DNA from: JAYEHL01 sp041653935
Lineage (GTDB): Bacteria > Chloroflexota > Dehalococcoidia > E44-bin15
Length of the DNA: 13,927 nucleotides
Direction: 5' to 3'
Assembly (NCBI GenBank): GCA_041653935.1
Contig: JBAZEO010000058.1
Span: forward strand, 1-13,927
This document shows positions 6,641 to 12,376 of the stretch, piece by piece (the stretch's first letter is position 1; the number at the start of each line of letters is the position of its first letter). The notes beneath the pieces were generated by a model, which was given only the letters and a program-made list of their open reading frames with translations, had not been told where the DNA came from and searched no databases. Position numbers and translations under genes: made by a program.

Positions 6641-7138
6641 ATGGAATTTCCGTGTTATTACTGTCCGAATATGGGGGATGAAACGCCCCGCTGCAACAAT
6701 TACGAGAGGTGCCGGAAATGGCGCGACTGGGCTGCAGATTATATTGTAAAAACATTGCGCAGCTTTGAGTATTATCTAGCCTACGATAAGCTTACACCAA
6801 TTAACGTCCACCCCAAAATATGTGACGAGGCCGCCGATATGATAGAGCAATTACAATCCGATAACGTCACTCTTCGTGCTCAGCAGGTGCGAGAAGACCC
6901 GAAGCCGTTGACGCTGGAGGAATTGAAGGAGCGGGTGGGTAAGCCGGTGTGGTGTGAAATGCAGCCGGATTATTACAAATGTGGAGTTATTGGCGAAAAA
7001 CGCATAAGCGAGGATAAAAAGCGGTTGGTTATTGGTTTTTCATATGGTTGGGAATGGATAGAGGATATTGTTCGGCGCGGTACAATTTACGACCACGAAC
7101 CAAAGGTAACGGCGTTCGAGCAGCGCGAGGGGGAGTGA
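6641..7138 (+). CDS. Hypothetical mosaic phage protein (Cys-rich N-terminus, LTLEEL domain)
   Basis: Three starts are in frame: GTG 6617, ATG 6620 and ATG 6641. The last has GGAGGGG 5 bases upstream and is preferred, giving 165 residues. The N-terminus is cysteine-rich (PCYYCPN, then RCNNYERC). The middle has a short helical segment ending in LRAQQVRE. The C-terminal part starts with KPLTLEELKERVGKPVW, the hallmark of a common family of small phage proteins of unknown function, and closes with YDHEPK. The LRAQQ-x-RE and DHEPK segments are shared with the preceding gene. No catalytic motif is seen. Confidence 0.6.
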   Translation: MEFPCYYCPNMGDETPRCNNYERCRKWRDWAADYIVKTLRSFEYYLAYDKLTPINVHPKICDEAADMIEQLQSDNVTLRAQQVREDPKPLTLEELKERVGKPVWCEMQPDYYKCGVIGEKRISEDKKRLVIGFSYGWEWIEDIVRRGTIYDHEPKVTAFEQREGE

Positions 7139-7140
7139 AC

Positions 7141-7326
7141 ATGGACATAAAACTAGGCGTGGATATAAAACTGGTCGAAAACAGCGTAAGAGAGGCGCTG
7201 GAAACAATGCAAGCATATATTGACCTGATGGAATGGAAAGATTATGCACAGTATGAGGCGCGGCAGCAATATCCGGTATTTGGATATATTTCAACGGACG
7301 GAACGCGGGTGAAAATCAATGATTGA
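7141..7326 (+). CDS. Small hypothetical protein, 61 residues
   Basis: The open frame extends upstream to 7048, but that part lies inside the previous gene. ATG 7141 follows GAGGGGGAG closely and begins right after the previous stop. The product is 61 residues, acidic and mostly helical (EALETMQAYIDLMEWKDY), with a short strand-like tail (VFGYISTDG). The stop overlaps the start of the VRR-NUC gene by 8 bases, so the two may be translationally coupled. The family is not recognised. Confidence 0.5.
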   Translation: MDIKLGVDIKLVENSVREALETMQAYIDLMEWKDYAQYEARQQYPVFGYISTDGTRVKIND

Positions 7327-7678
7327 TGTCAGAGAAGAAGCCGAGCAAATGGCTGTGATGGAGTGGGCGGAATGGATGGAAACGCAAATCCCGGCGTTAC
7401 GTTGGCTGCACCATATCCCAAACGGTGGCCACCGGTCAAAGGCCGTTGCCGGGAAGTTGAAGGCTGCCGGGGTAAAAAGGGGCGTACCCGATCTGTGTCT
7501 CCCGGTCCCCTCTTATGGATGGCACGGGCTGTACATCGAAATGAAGGTGGAAGGCAGGCGGCCGACAAGGGATCAAAAGAAATGGTTGAAACATCTAAGC
7601 GAGGCTGGGTATTTTACCGCGGTGTGTTATGGGGCAGACGAGGCTATTACCGTGCTTAAAAGATATTTGGGGGCGTAG
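7319..7678 (+). CDS. VRR-NUC domain nuclease
   Basis: The protein has 119 residues, the usual length for a stand-alone phage VRR-NUC protein. The signature is clear: HHIPNGGHRS, then AAGVKRGVPDLCLP with catalytic Asp58, then LYIEMK with Glu74 and Lys76 (the D...ExK set), then a conserved Gln86 in RDQKKWL. This is a PD-(D/E)XK endonuclease fold; phage relatives are thought to process DNA junctions or flaps during replication or packaging. The ATG overlaps the preceding gene by 8 bases. Confidence 0.88.
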   Translation: MIDVREEAEQMAVMEWAEWMETQIPALRWLHHIPNGGHRSKAVAGKLKAAGVKRGVPDLCLPVPSYGWHGLYIEMKVEGRRPTRDQKKWLKHLSEAGYFTAVCYGADEAITVLKRYLGA

Positions 7679-7709
7679 GGGCTGACGATAAGAATGCGGG
7701 GCATTAATC

Positions 7710-8309
7710 ATGATGACTGATGAGCGAAATAAATTAATCATGGACAACCTAAACCTCGTTCATTACGTTATTCGTACAAAATTTTGCAACACGAGCGTTG
7801 AGTACGACGATCTGGCGCAAACAGGTATGATAGGGCTAATAAAGGCTGCGATAGGGTTTGACGCGTCGAAAGGGTATTCGTTTGCCGCATATGCGATTCG
7901 GTGTATATTAAACGAAATATATATACTTTTGAGATATAACAAGCGCCGCGTGCGTACGCTTTCAATATTTGAGAAAATAGAGCAGACGGAAGGGCTAACG
8001 TATGCAGATGTGCTCGAAAGTGACTTTAATACAGAGGGAGAATGCTTTGCGACGCTGGATATTAAGCTTGCACTCGACAACAGCAATGACCTCACAAAAA
8101 AAGTAATGTTATTGTGCGCAGACGGATTATTACAAAGGAAGATTGCTGAACGTCTTAGAATATCGAGATCATACGTTAACCGAATAGAAAGAAGATTTTG
8201 GAGGGCATACCATGACGCGGGGGCAGATCGAAAGCGAATTGCGAACATACCGGGAGAAGTCGGCGCGCCTTGCCGTGCTCCGGGCGCGGGCTGTGGAAAT
8301 CGAGCATAA
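7710..8309 (+). CDS. Phage-encoded sigma-70 family RNA polymerase sigma factor
   Basis: The protein has 199 residues. Region 2 covers about 14-76, with VEYDDLAQTGMIGLIKAAIGFD and YSFAAYAIRCILNEI (core binding and -10 recognition). A region-4 helix-turn-helix lies at about 127-165 (LLQRKIAERLRISRSYVNRIERR), for -35 recognition or activator contact. No convincing region 3 lies between them. The style is that of Firmicutes sporulation-type sigma factors. Starts at 7710 and 7713 are both possible and the ribosome binding site is weak. The last 30 or so residues (from about 168) overlap the next gene in another frame by 98 bases and are low in family character, so the functional protein may effectively end near RRFWRAYHD. 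It probably redirects host RNA polymerase to phage promoters. Confidence 0.82.
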   Translation: MMTDERNKLIMDNLNLVHYVIRTKFCNTSVEYDDLAQTGMIGLIKAAIGFDASKGYSFAAYAIRCILNEIYILLRYNKRRVRTLSIFEKIEQTEGLTYADVLESDFNTEGECFATLDIKLALDNSNDLTKKVMLLCADGLLQRKIAERLRISRSYVNRIERRFWRAYHDAGADRKRIANIPGEVGAPCRAPGAGCGNRA

Positions 8310-8706
8310 GATCATCGAGCTGCGCGCGCGGGCAGAGGACCCGTCTGGCGTAGGCGCGGCGGTGTTGGACGGCATGCCTCATGTAAAATCGGGGACAAGC
8401 GTCGTGGAGCGGCAGGCCATACTCGGGGAGCATGACACGGACGAGATACGCGATCTGCAGCATGAGCTGGAGCGGGTGAATGGTCTAGCGTATGAGGTAG
8501 GCTGCGAGGTGGCGCGGGTGGAGGCATGGATCATGGCATTGAGTGAGCGGGAGCGGTTTGTGATAAAGGCGTTCTATTTCGACGGGTTGTTCTGGGGTAC
8601 GATCCGGCGGCGGTATGAGGACGAGTACAAGATGCCGTTGAGTGAGCGGCAGATGAAACGGTTGCGGATACAGGCGATTGAAAAAATAGAAAGGGTGAGC
8701 GTGTGA
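8212..8706 (+). CDS. ArpU-like late transcription regulator (sigma region-4-like HTH)
   Basis: The protein has 164 residues, with GGAGG 8 bases before ATG 8212. The N-terminal 5-40 is a charged heptad-like helix (probable coiled coil). A spacer and a second helix (75-108) follow. The C-terminal domain (about 110-160) reads ALSERERFVIKAFYFDG, then LSERQMKRLRIQAIEKI, the sigma-region-4-like fold of ArpU/RinA-type phage late-gene activators. It lies directly after the sigma gene and about 300 bases upstream of the repeats and promoter, the usual place for a late activator. Binding to those repeats is inferred. Confidence 0.7.
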   Translation: MTRGQIESELRTYREKSARLAVLRARAVEIEHKIIELRARAEDPSGVGAAVLDGMPHVKSGTSVVERQAILGEHDTDEIRDLQHELERVNGLAYEVGCEVARVEAWIMALSERERFVIKAFYFDGLFWGTIRRRYEDEYKMPLSERQMKRLRIQAIEKIERVSV

Positions 8707-8969
8707 TTTACTTATTGCTTTTGATTGTGGGGTTAACTGCGCATCATTTTCGGCAGGCACATAAGGATTATCGGAGACGGATGAAGTTTAAAAAGCGTTG
8801 CGCACTCGCTATAATAAAACTCACGAAAGAATGCGAACGATTTGCAAAGGCTTGTAGCGGAACAATAACGGTAATTGTAACCATCGAAAACTGGATCAGG
8901 TCGATCAATTTCATAGAACAATATCCACTTACGATAGATGCGGAAAGGAGGGTGCGAGCGAAACAATAA
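8703..8969 (+). CDS. Small membrane protein, 88 residues, unknown function
   Basis: It begins with GTG 8703 in a GTGA overlap with the regulator's stop. The N-terminus (MIYLLLLIVGL) is a short hydrophobic segment, followed by a basic stretch (HFRQAHKDYRRRMKFKKR) that would lie in the cytoplasm. A second moderately hydrophobic region (TITVIVTIENWI) follows, then a basic tail. The ribosome binding site is modest (AAAGGG). No family is recognised. It is the last gene before the late promoter region. A short inner-membrane protein is the simplest reading. Confidence 0.45.
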   Translation: MIYLLLLIVGLTAHHFRQAHKDYRRRMKFKKRCALAIIKLTKECERFAKACSGTITVIVTIENWIRSINFIEQYPLTIDAERRVRAKQ

Positions 8970-8980
8970 CGCCAATGTCC

Positions 8981-9015
8981 CGAAAATGGCACGAAAATGG
9001 CACGAAAATGGCACG
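8981..9015 (+). repeat. Three perfect 11-bp tandem repeats upstream of the late promoter
   Basis: The unit CGAAAATGGCA is present at 8981-8991, 8992-9002 and 9003-9013 without a mismatch, followed by CG. The next 11 bases (9014-9024) keep 6 of the 11 positions. The period is close to one helical turn, so a protein contacting each unit would line up on one face of DNA. The array ends right at the -35 region of the promoter that follows. The 11-base period is not a multiple of three, which argues against a coding origin. The best guess is an activator or repressor binding site. Confidence 0.92.
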
Positions 9016-9018
9016 TTT

Positions 9019-9048
9019 TTGGTATTTTGGATGTGCTATACTTATAAT
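9019..9048 (+). promoter_or_regulatory. Probable late promoter
   Basis: A perfect -10 box TATAAT lies at 9043-9048, with a weak -35 candidate TTGGTA at 9019-9024 (spacing 18). An overlapping extended -10, TGCTATACT, lies at 9034-9042 and has no good -35. Both read toward the methyltransferase and packaging genes. The poor -35 and the repeats abutting it suggest an activator-dependent promoter. The predicted transcription start is near 9049-9055. Promoter activity is inferred from sequence only. Confidence 0.6.
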
Positions 9049-9063
9049 GGCAAAGATACAGAG

Positions 9064-9090
9064 AAGGCCTCGGAGAAATCCGGGGCTTTT
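9064..9090 (+). terminator. Rho-independent terminator-like stem-loop just after the promoter
   Basis: AAGGCCTCGG (9064-9073) pairs with CCGGGGCTTT (9080-9089) over 10 positions, including two G-T wobbles, around a 6-base loop. A T-run TTTT at 9087-9090 begins inside the 3' arm and is followed by GT. The hairpin begins only about 9-15 nt after the predicted transcription start. It could end leftover early transcription, or act as an early terminator or attenuator that late transcription must pass. Confidence 0.68.
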
Positions 9091-9125
9091 GTATTACGGG
9101 GAAATGCTTTGGGGGTGGTGGCGAT

Positions 9126-9773
9126 ATGCTAGAGCTTAATCGCTTTTATAATATGGACTGCATGGACGGGATGAAGCAGTTCTCGGACAAACACTTTGAG
9201 CTTGCTATTGTTGACCCGCCATATGGGATAGGCGAAAAAATTTTTAATGGCGGCAGCTCGTCTGCTTTTATTAAAAGCCAGAGCAGCAAAATGGCGAAGT
9301 GGGATATAGCTCCAAGTTCCGAGTATTTTAAAGAATTACAAAGGGTTTCGGTGAACCAAATTATATGGGGTGGAAATCACTTTGTTGAACACCTGCAAAA
9401 ATTTAGATGCTTTATTTTTTGGGACAAGACAATACACGGAAATAGCTATGCAGATGGTGAGCTTGCGTGGACATCGTTCGATAGGCCAGCGCGGTGTTAC
9501 GTTGAGAATATAGCGATTACAACATTAGAGGGACGGATTCACCCAACACAAAAATCAATAAGGCTGTACAAGTGGCTACTCAAAAACTACGCCAAGAAGG
9601 GCGACAAGATATTGGATACCCATGTCGGCAGCGCATCGTCACTGATCGCATGCGAGGACATGGGTTTCGAGTACATCGGTTTCGAGATAGACGCGGACTA
9701 TCACAAGGCGGCAACCAAGAGGCTAAACGATTTTAAGGCGCAGGTACGCATGCCGCTGGAGGGCATATGCTGA
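9126..9773 (+). CDS. DNA methyltransferase (N6_N4_Mtase family, probable N6-adenine)
   Basis: The protein has 215 residues. The catalytic motif DPPYGI (residues 30-35) lies before the SAM-binding region in the sequence. HPTQKS follows at 139-144, and then DTHVGSASS (164-172), the motif-I-like loop in the form usual for small phage enzymes, then YIGFEID. The catalytic-then-SAM motif order fits the beta-type N6-adenine/N4-cytosine group, and DPPY favours N6-adenine. No restriction enzyme lies beside it, so it is probably a stand-alone phage methyltransferase that protects phage DNA or alters its regulation. It is the first gene after the late promoter; a purine-rich site (GGGGGTGG) precedes ATG 9126. 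It overlaps the next gene by 7 bases. Confidence 0.87.
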   Translation: MLELNRFYNMDCMDGMKQFSDKHFELAIVDPPYGIGEKIFNGGSSSAFIKSQSSKMAKWDIAPSSEYFKELQRVSVNQIIWGGNHFVEHLQKFRCFIFWDKTIHGNSYADGELAWTSFDRPARCYVENIAITTLEGRIHPTQKSIRLYKWLLKNYAKKGDKILDTHVGSASSLIACEDMGFEYIGFEIDADYHKAATKRLNDFKAQVRMPLEGIC

Positions 9774-10087
9774 TATTCGTATCATCACCATACCGGGGCG
9801 ACATAGACCATAACGCAGAAATGGCGCGGCAGTATTGCCGCTTTGTTATATCGGAGGGACATACACCGTTTGCGCCGCATCTGCTATACCCAAGCATCAT
9901 CACCCGTGACGAGAAAGGTATAGACATGGGCGTCGACGTACTAATCCGGTGCGATGAGGTATGGCAATTCAACGGTATGACCGAGGGTATGGAGATTGAG
10001 GGCGAACAAGCAATCATACATGACATACCGGTACACACGATGATAGCAGACGGGAACGGTGGGTATGTCAAACAGATCGAGGACTAA
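9767..10087 (+). CDS. DUF4406/nucleoside deoxyribosyltransferase-like protein
   Basis: The protein has 106 residues. The opening FVSSPYRGDIDHN, the HTPFAPHLLYP segment and the DEVWQFNGMTEGMEIEGEQA run match the phage DUF4406/DUF7768 group, which shares the fold of nucleoside 2-deoxyribosyltransferases. In true transferases a conserved Glu near the last motif is catalytic; a Glu is present in GMEIEGE. The substrate in phages is unknown, and a role in nucleotide salvage or modified-base supply is a guess. GGAGG lies about 6 bases before the ATG. Confidence 0.72.
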   Translation: MLIFVSSPYRGDIDHNAEMARQYCRFVISEGHTPFAPHLLYPSIITRDEKGIDMGVDVLIRCDEVWQFNGMTEGMEIEGEQAIIHDIPVHTMIADGNGGYVKQIED

Positions 10088-10089
10088 CC

Positions 10090-10206
10090 ATGATAGAAAT
10101 CATACGCTGGATCACTACCCCGAAGTCATGCAAGGAGTGCAGATATTGGAGTAAGTGGCTTAAGCATTGTAGACTGAAACGGTGTAGATATACAGCATGG
10201 AGGTAG
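10090..10206 (+). CDS. Very small cysteine-rich protein, 38 residues
   Basis: ATG 10090 is preceded by a GAGG at a workable distance and the frame ends in TAG at 10204-10206. The 38-residue product starts MIEIIRWITTPKSCKEC and has two more cysteines near the end (KHCRLKRCRY). Its four cysteines and basic residues suggest a small metal-binding or nucleic-acid-binding protein. It fills the gap between the DUF4406-like gene and the PLD-like gene almost exactly, with a GGAGG for the next gene inside its last codons. Similar short cysteine proteins occur in phages; no function is known. Confidence 0.5.
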   Translation: MIEIIRWITTPKSCKECRYWSKWLKHCRLKRCRYTAWR

Positions 10207-10210
10207 CACG

Positions 10211-10792
10211 GTGAATCACGAAAACATAAAAACAAAGCACATCGCAATAAAAAACCTGATGATACAAAACATAACAGCCTCCCGCGTTGACGAAATAATA
10301 CCAACGCTAGAACCCGGTGTCATGCATAACATAATAACGCAAAAGTCGATAAACGCTTTTTCGATACTGCTTTCGATAATTGGCAACCACGAGTATGTGG
10401 ATGAGTTAACCATATTGACATACAGGATGTCGTACAAAACCTTAAAGACAATAGAGTTGTTAATTGACGATGGGAAAATCAAGAAAACGAACATAATCGT
10501 AAACGATAATTTCAGGACACTATTGCGAGAAAAAGCGCGCGAAATGTTACGCCTAGCGGAGGCTGGAAAGATTAAATTCTGTACCGCGCCGTCCCATGCA
10601 AAAATATCACTTATTCGGGCAGGGGACAACCATATAACGATACAGGGTTCCGGAAACTATTCGACAAATCCCAAAATAGAACAATATACAATCGTAAATG
10701 ATCATGGGCTATATGAATTCTATTATGACTATATAACCATGGTGGGGGAGGCGCAGAAATGGCAAGACCTAAAAAATATACAGACAAACTAA
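10211..10792 (+). CDS. Phospholipase-D-like (HKD) phage protein, single motif
   Basis: The protein has 193 residues and starts at GTG 10211 with GGAGG about 8 bases upstream. The diagnostic part is SHAKISLIRAGDN (His129, Lys131, Asp139) followed by GSGNYSTN (146-153) and KIEQYT. It resembles one HKD motif, H-x-K-x4-D-x6-GS-x-N, but the spacing between Lys and Asp is seven residues, not four. A single motif would require a dimer, as in the small Nuc-type nucleases. The position immediately upstream of the terminase genes is recurrent for such phage proteins. It could be a nuclease or a DNA-binding derivative. It overlaps the small terminase gene by 34 bases and looks more AT-rich than its neighbours. 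Confidence 0.65.
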   Translation: MNHENIKTKHIAIKNLMIQNITASRVDEIIPTLEPGVMHNIITQKSINAFSILLSIIGNHEYVDELTILTYRMSYKTLKTIELLIDDGKIKKTNIIVNDNFRTLLREKAREMLRLAEAGKIKFCTAPSHAKISLIRAGDNHITIQGSGNYSTNPKIEQYTIVNDHGLYEFYYDYITMVGEAQKWQDLKNIQTN

Positions 10793-11157
10793 TATCAGTA
10801 ATGGCAAAACGTCTTGAAAAATATATCGACGAAACAGACGTGCCGATTATTAAAGAATTTGCGCATACAAACCACATATCCTCCCAGCGATTGTATGAGT
10901 TTGAAAAGACAAACGAAGAATTTTCGGAGGCTATAAAAAGACTTAGGGACAAGAAAGAAGCGCAGCTTGAAAAGCTCGGGTTGCTAAACGTAATAAATCC
11001 AACCATGGCAATATTCTCATTAAAACAGATGGGATGGAAAGACAGGAAAGAGATTGCACATGAGGGTGAGCTAAATGTTACAAGTAGCCCGCGCGACGAG
11101 ATCAACAGCCGAATCACTGGCATTGCTGCCCGAACCACAACGGAAGAAAATACTTGA
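10759..11157 (+). CDS. terS: Terminase small subunit
   Basis: The protein has 132 residues and starts MARPKKYTDK. A helix-turn-helix region follows (IIKEFAHTNHISSQRLYEFEK), then a long charged helix (EEFSEAIKRLRDKKEAQLEK), then NPTMAIFSLKQMGWKDR, the conserved segment of small terminases of this type. It should recognise the packaging site and regulate the large subunit. GGGAGG precedes the ATG, which lies inside the end of the PLD-like gene. Its own tail overlaps the large subunit by 83 bases. The packaging site itself was not recognised in the sequence. Confidence 0.8.
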   Translation: MARPKKYTDKLISVMAKRLEKYIDETDVPIIKEFAHTNHISSQRLYEFEKTNEEFSEAIKRLRDKKEAQLEKLGLLNVINPTMAIFSLKQMGWKDRKEIAHEGELNVTSSPRDEINSRITGIAARTTTEENT

Positions 11158-12376
11158 CGGATACAGCGACGAACAACTAAAGGCGCTGTTGTACGATTGG
11201 ACATTCTGGGCGCGACCTTCGCAGATGGAGCCTGAACTTGCGTATGTAGTGTGGCTGCTATTGGCAGGGCGCGGGTTCGGTAAAACACGTGTCGGCTGTG
11301 AGCAACTGATCAAGTGGAAACGCGAAGGATACAAACGTTTTGCGATTGTGGCCCAGACACCGGCGGAAGCAAGGGACGTTATTGTGGAGGGCGAAAGCGG
11401 GATACTTAACATATCGCCGCCGTGGGACGTGCCATTATACGAGCCGTCAAAACGCAGGCTGACATGGAACAACGGTGCGCTGGCGACAATCTATTCCGGC
11501 GAGAACCCGGAACTGTTAAGGGGCGCGCAGCACGAAAAGGCGCTGGTTGACGAACTTGCGAAGTATAAGTACCCCGAGGAAACATGGGATAACCTCATGC
11601 TTGGGTTGCGGCTTGGCGATAATCCGCAAGTGGTCGTAGCAACAACACCTAAGCCCATAAAGACACTCAAAGAAATAATGGCAGATAAAAACACTATGAT
11701 CACCAGAGGGAGCACATACGAGAACAAGGCGAACCTTGCGCAGACGTTCATCGATCTGGTTGTATCGAAATACGAGGGTACACGGCTAGGCAGACAGGAA
11801 ATCTACGCCGACATGCTTGACGATAACCCGGATGCGTTGTGGCATCGCGCGATGATTGACGACACGCGGATCACCAAAGCGCCGGAACTGGTGCGGGTGG
11901 TGGTGGCAATCGATCCCGCCGTCACTGACAAGGAAACCTCCGACGAGGCCGGCATTGTTGTGGCCGGTGTGGACGAGGACGGGCACGGGTACATCCTTGA
12001 TGATGCGACGCTCAAGGCGAGTCCCGATACGTGGGCGGGAATAGCTGTACGAAAGTACCACCAGTGGAATGCTGACCGGATCGTGGCAGAGAAGAACCAG
12101 GGCGGCGATCTGGTAGAGATGGTAATCAGGACAAAAGATAGGACGATACCATACACGGGCGTATGGGCGACCAGGGGAAAGTATCTTAGGGCTGAGCCGA
12201 TAGCTGCGCTCTATGAACAGAAAAAAATCAGTCATGCCGGGAGTTTTCCCGACTTGGAGGATGAGCTTTGTGAGTGGACACCAGGCGATAAATCACCAAA
12301 CCGCCTGGATAGCCTAGTCTACGCCCTAACCGAATTGATGTTGCCGAAGAAAGGCAAGTTGAGGGTTGAAATATGA
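11075..12376 (+). CDS. terL: Terminase large subunit
   Basis: The protein has 433 residues, a normal length. The ATPase half has Walker A GRGFGKT (65-71) after LLLA, Walker B ALVDE (Asp159, Glu160) and the coupling strand VVVATTPKP (186-194). The nuclease half has the acidic residues expected of an RNase H fold: AIDPAV with Asp280, VAEKN with Glu339 and RLDSLVYAL with Asp412. Together these package phage DNA into the prohead and cut the concatemer. ATG 11075 has GAGGGTGAG close upstream within the small subunit gene. The stop overlaps the portal start as ATGA. Confidence 0.95.
   Translation: MLQVARATRSTAESLALLPEPQRKKILDGYSDEQLKALLYDWTFWARPSQMEPELAYVVWLLLAGRGFGKTRVGCEQLIKWKREGYKRFAIVAQTPAEARDVIVEGESGILNISPPWDVPLYEPSKRRLTWNNGALATIYSGENPELLRGAQHEKALVDELAKYKYPEETWDNLMLGLRLGDNPQVVVATTPKPIKTLKEIMADKNTMITRGSTYENKANLAQTFIDLVVSKYEGTRLGRQEIYADMLDDNPDALWHRAMIDDTRITKAPELVRVVVAIDPAVTDKETSDEAGIVVAGVDEDGHGYILDDATLKASPDTWAGIAVRKYHQWNADRIVAEKNQGGDLVEMVIRTKDRTIPYTGVWATRGKYLRAEPIAALYEQKKISHAGSFPDLEDELCEWTPGDKSPNRLDSLVYALTELMLPKKGKLRVEI

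Noticed and set aside
7763..8248. Minus-strand open frame (161 codons) opposite the sigma gene
   Set aside because: The plus strand encodes clear sigma regions 2 and 4; the antisense product has no recognisable domain.
8938..9132. Open frame of 64 codons across the repeat, promoter and stem-loop
   Set aside because: It overlaps the end of one gene and the start of the methyltransferase, runs through all regulatory elements, and its repeat period of 11 is out of codon register. It is most likely chance.
9126..9773. Restriction-modification system around the methyltransferase
   Set aside because: No neighbouring gene resembles a restriction endonuclease; the VRR-NUC and HNH-like genes are distant and belong to other modules.
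10611..11288. Long minus-strand open frame (225 codons) opposite the terminase genes
   Set aside because: It spans three well-supported plus-strand genes and shows no family motif. It is an antisense shadow.
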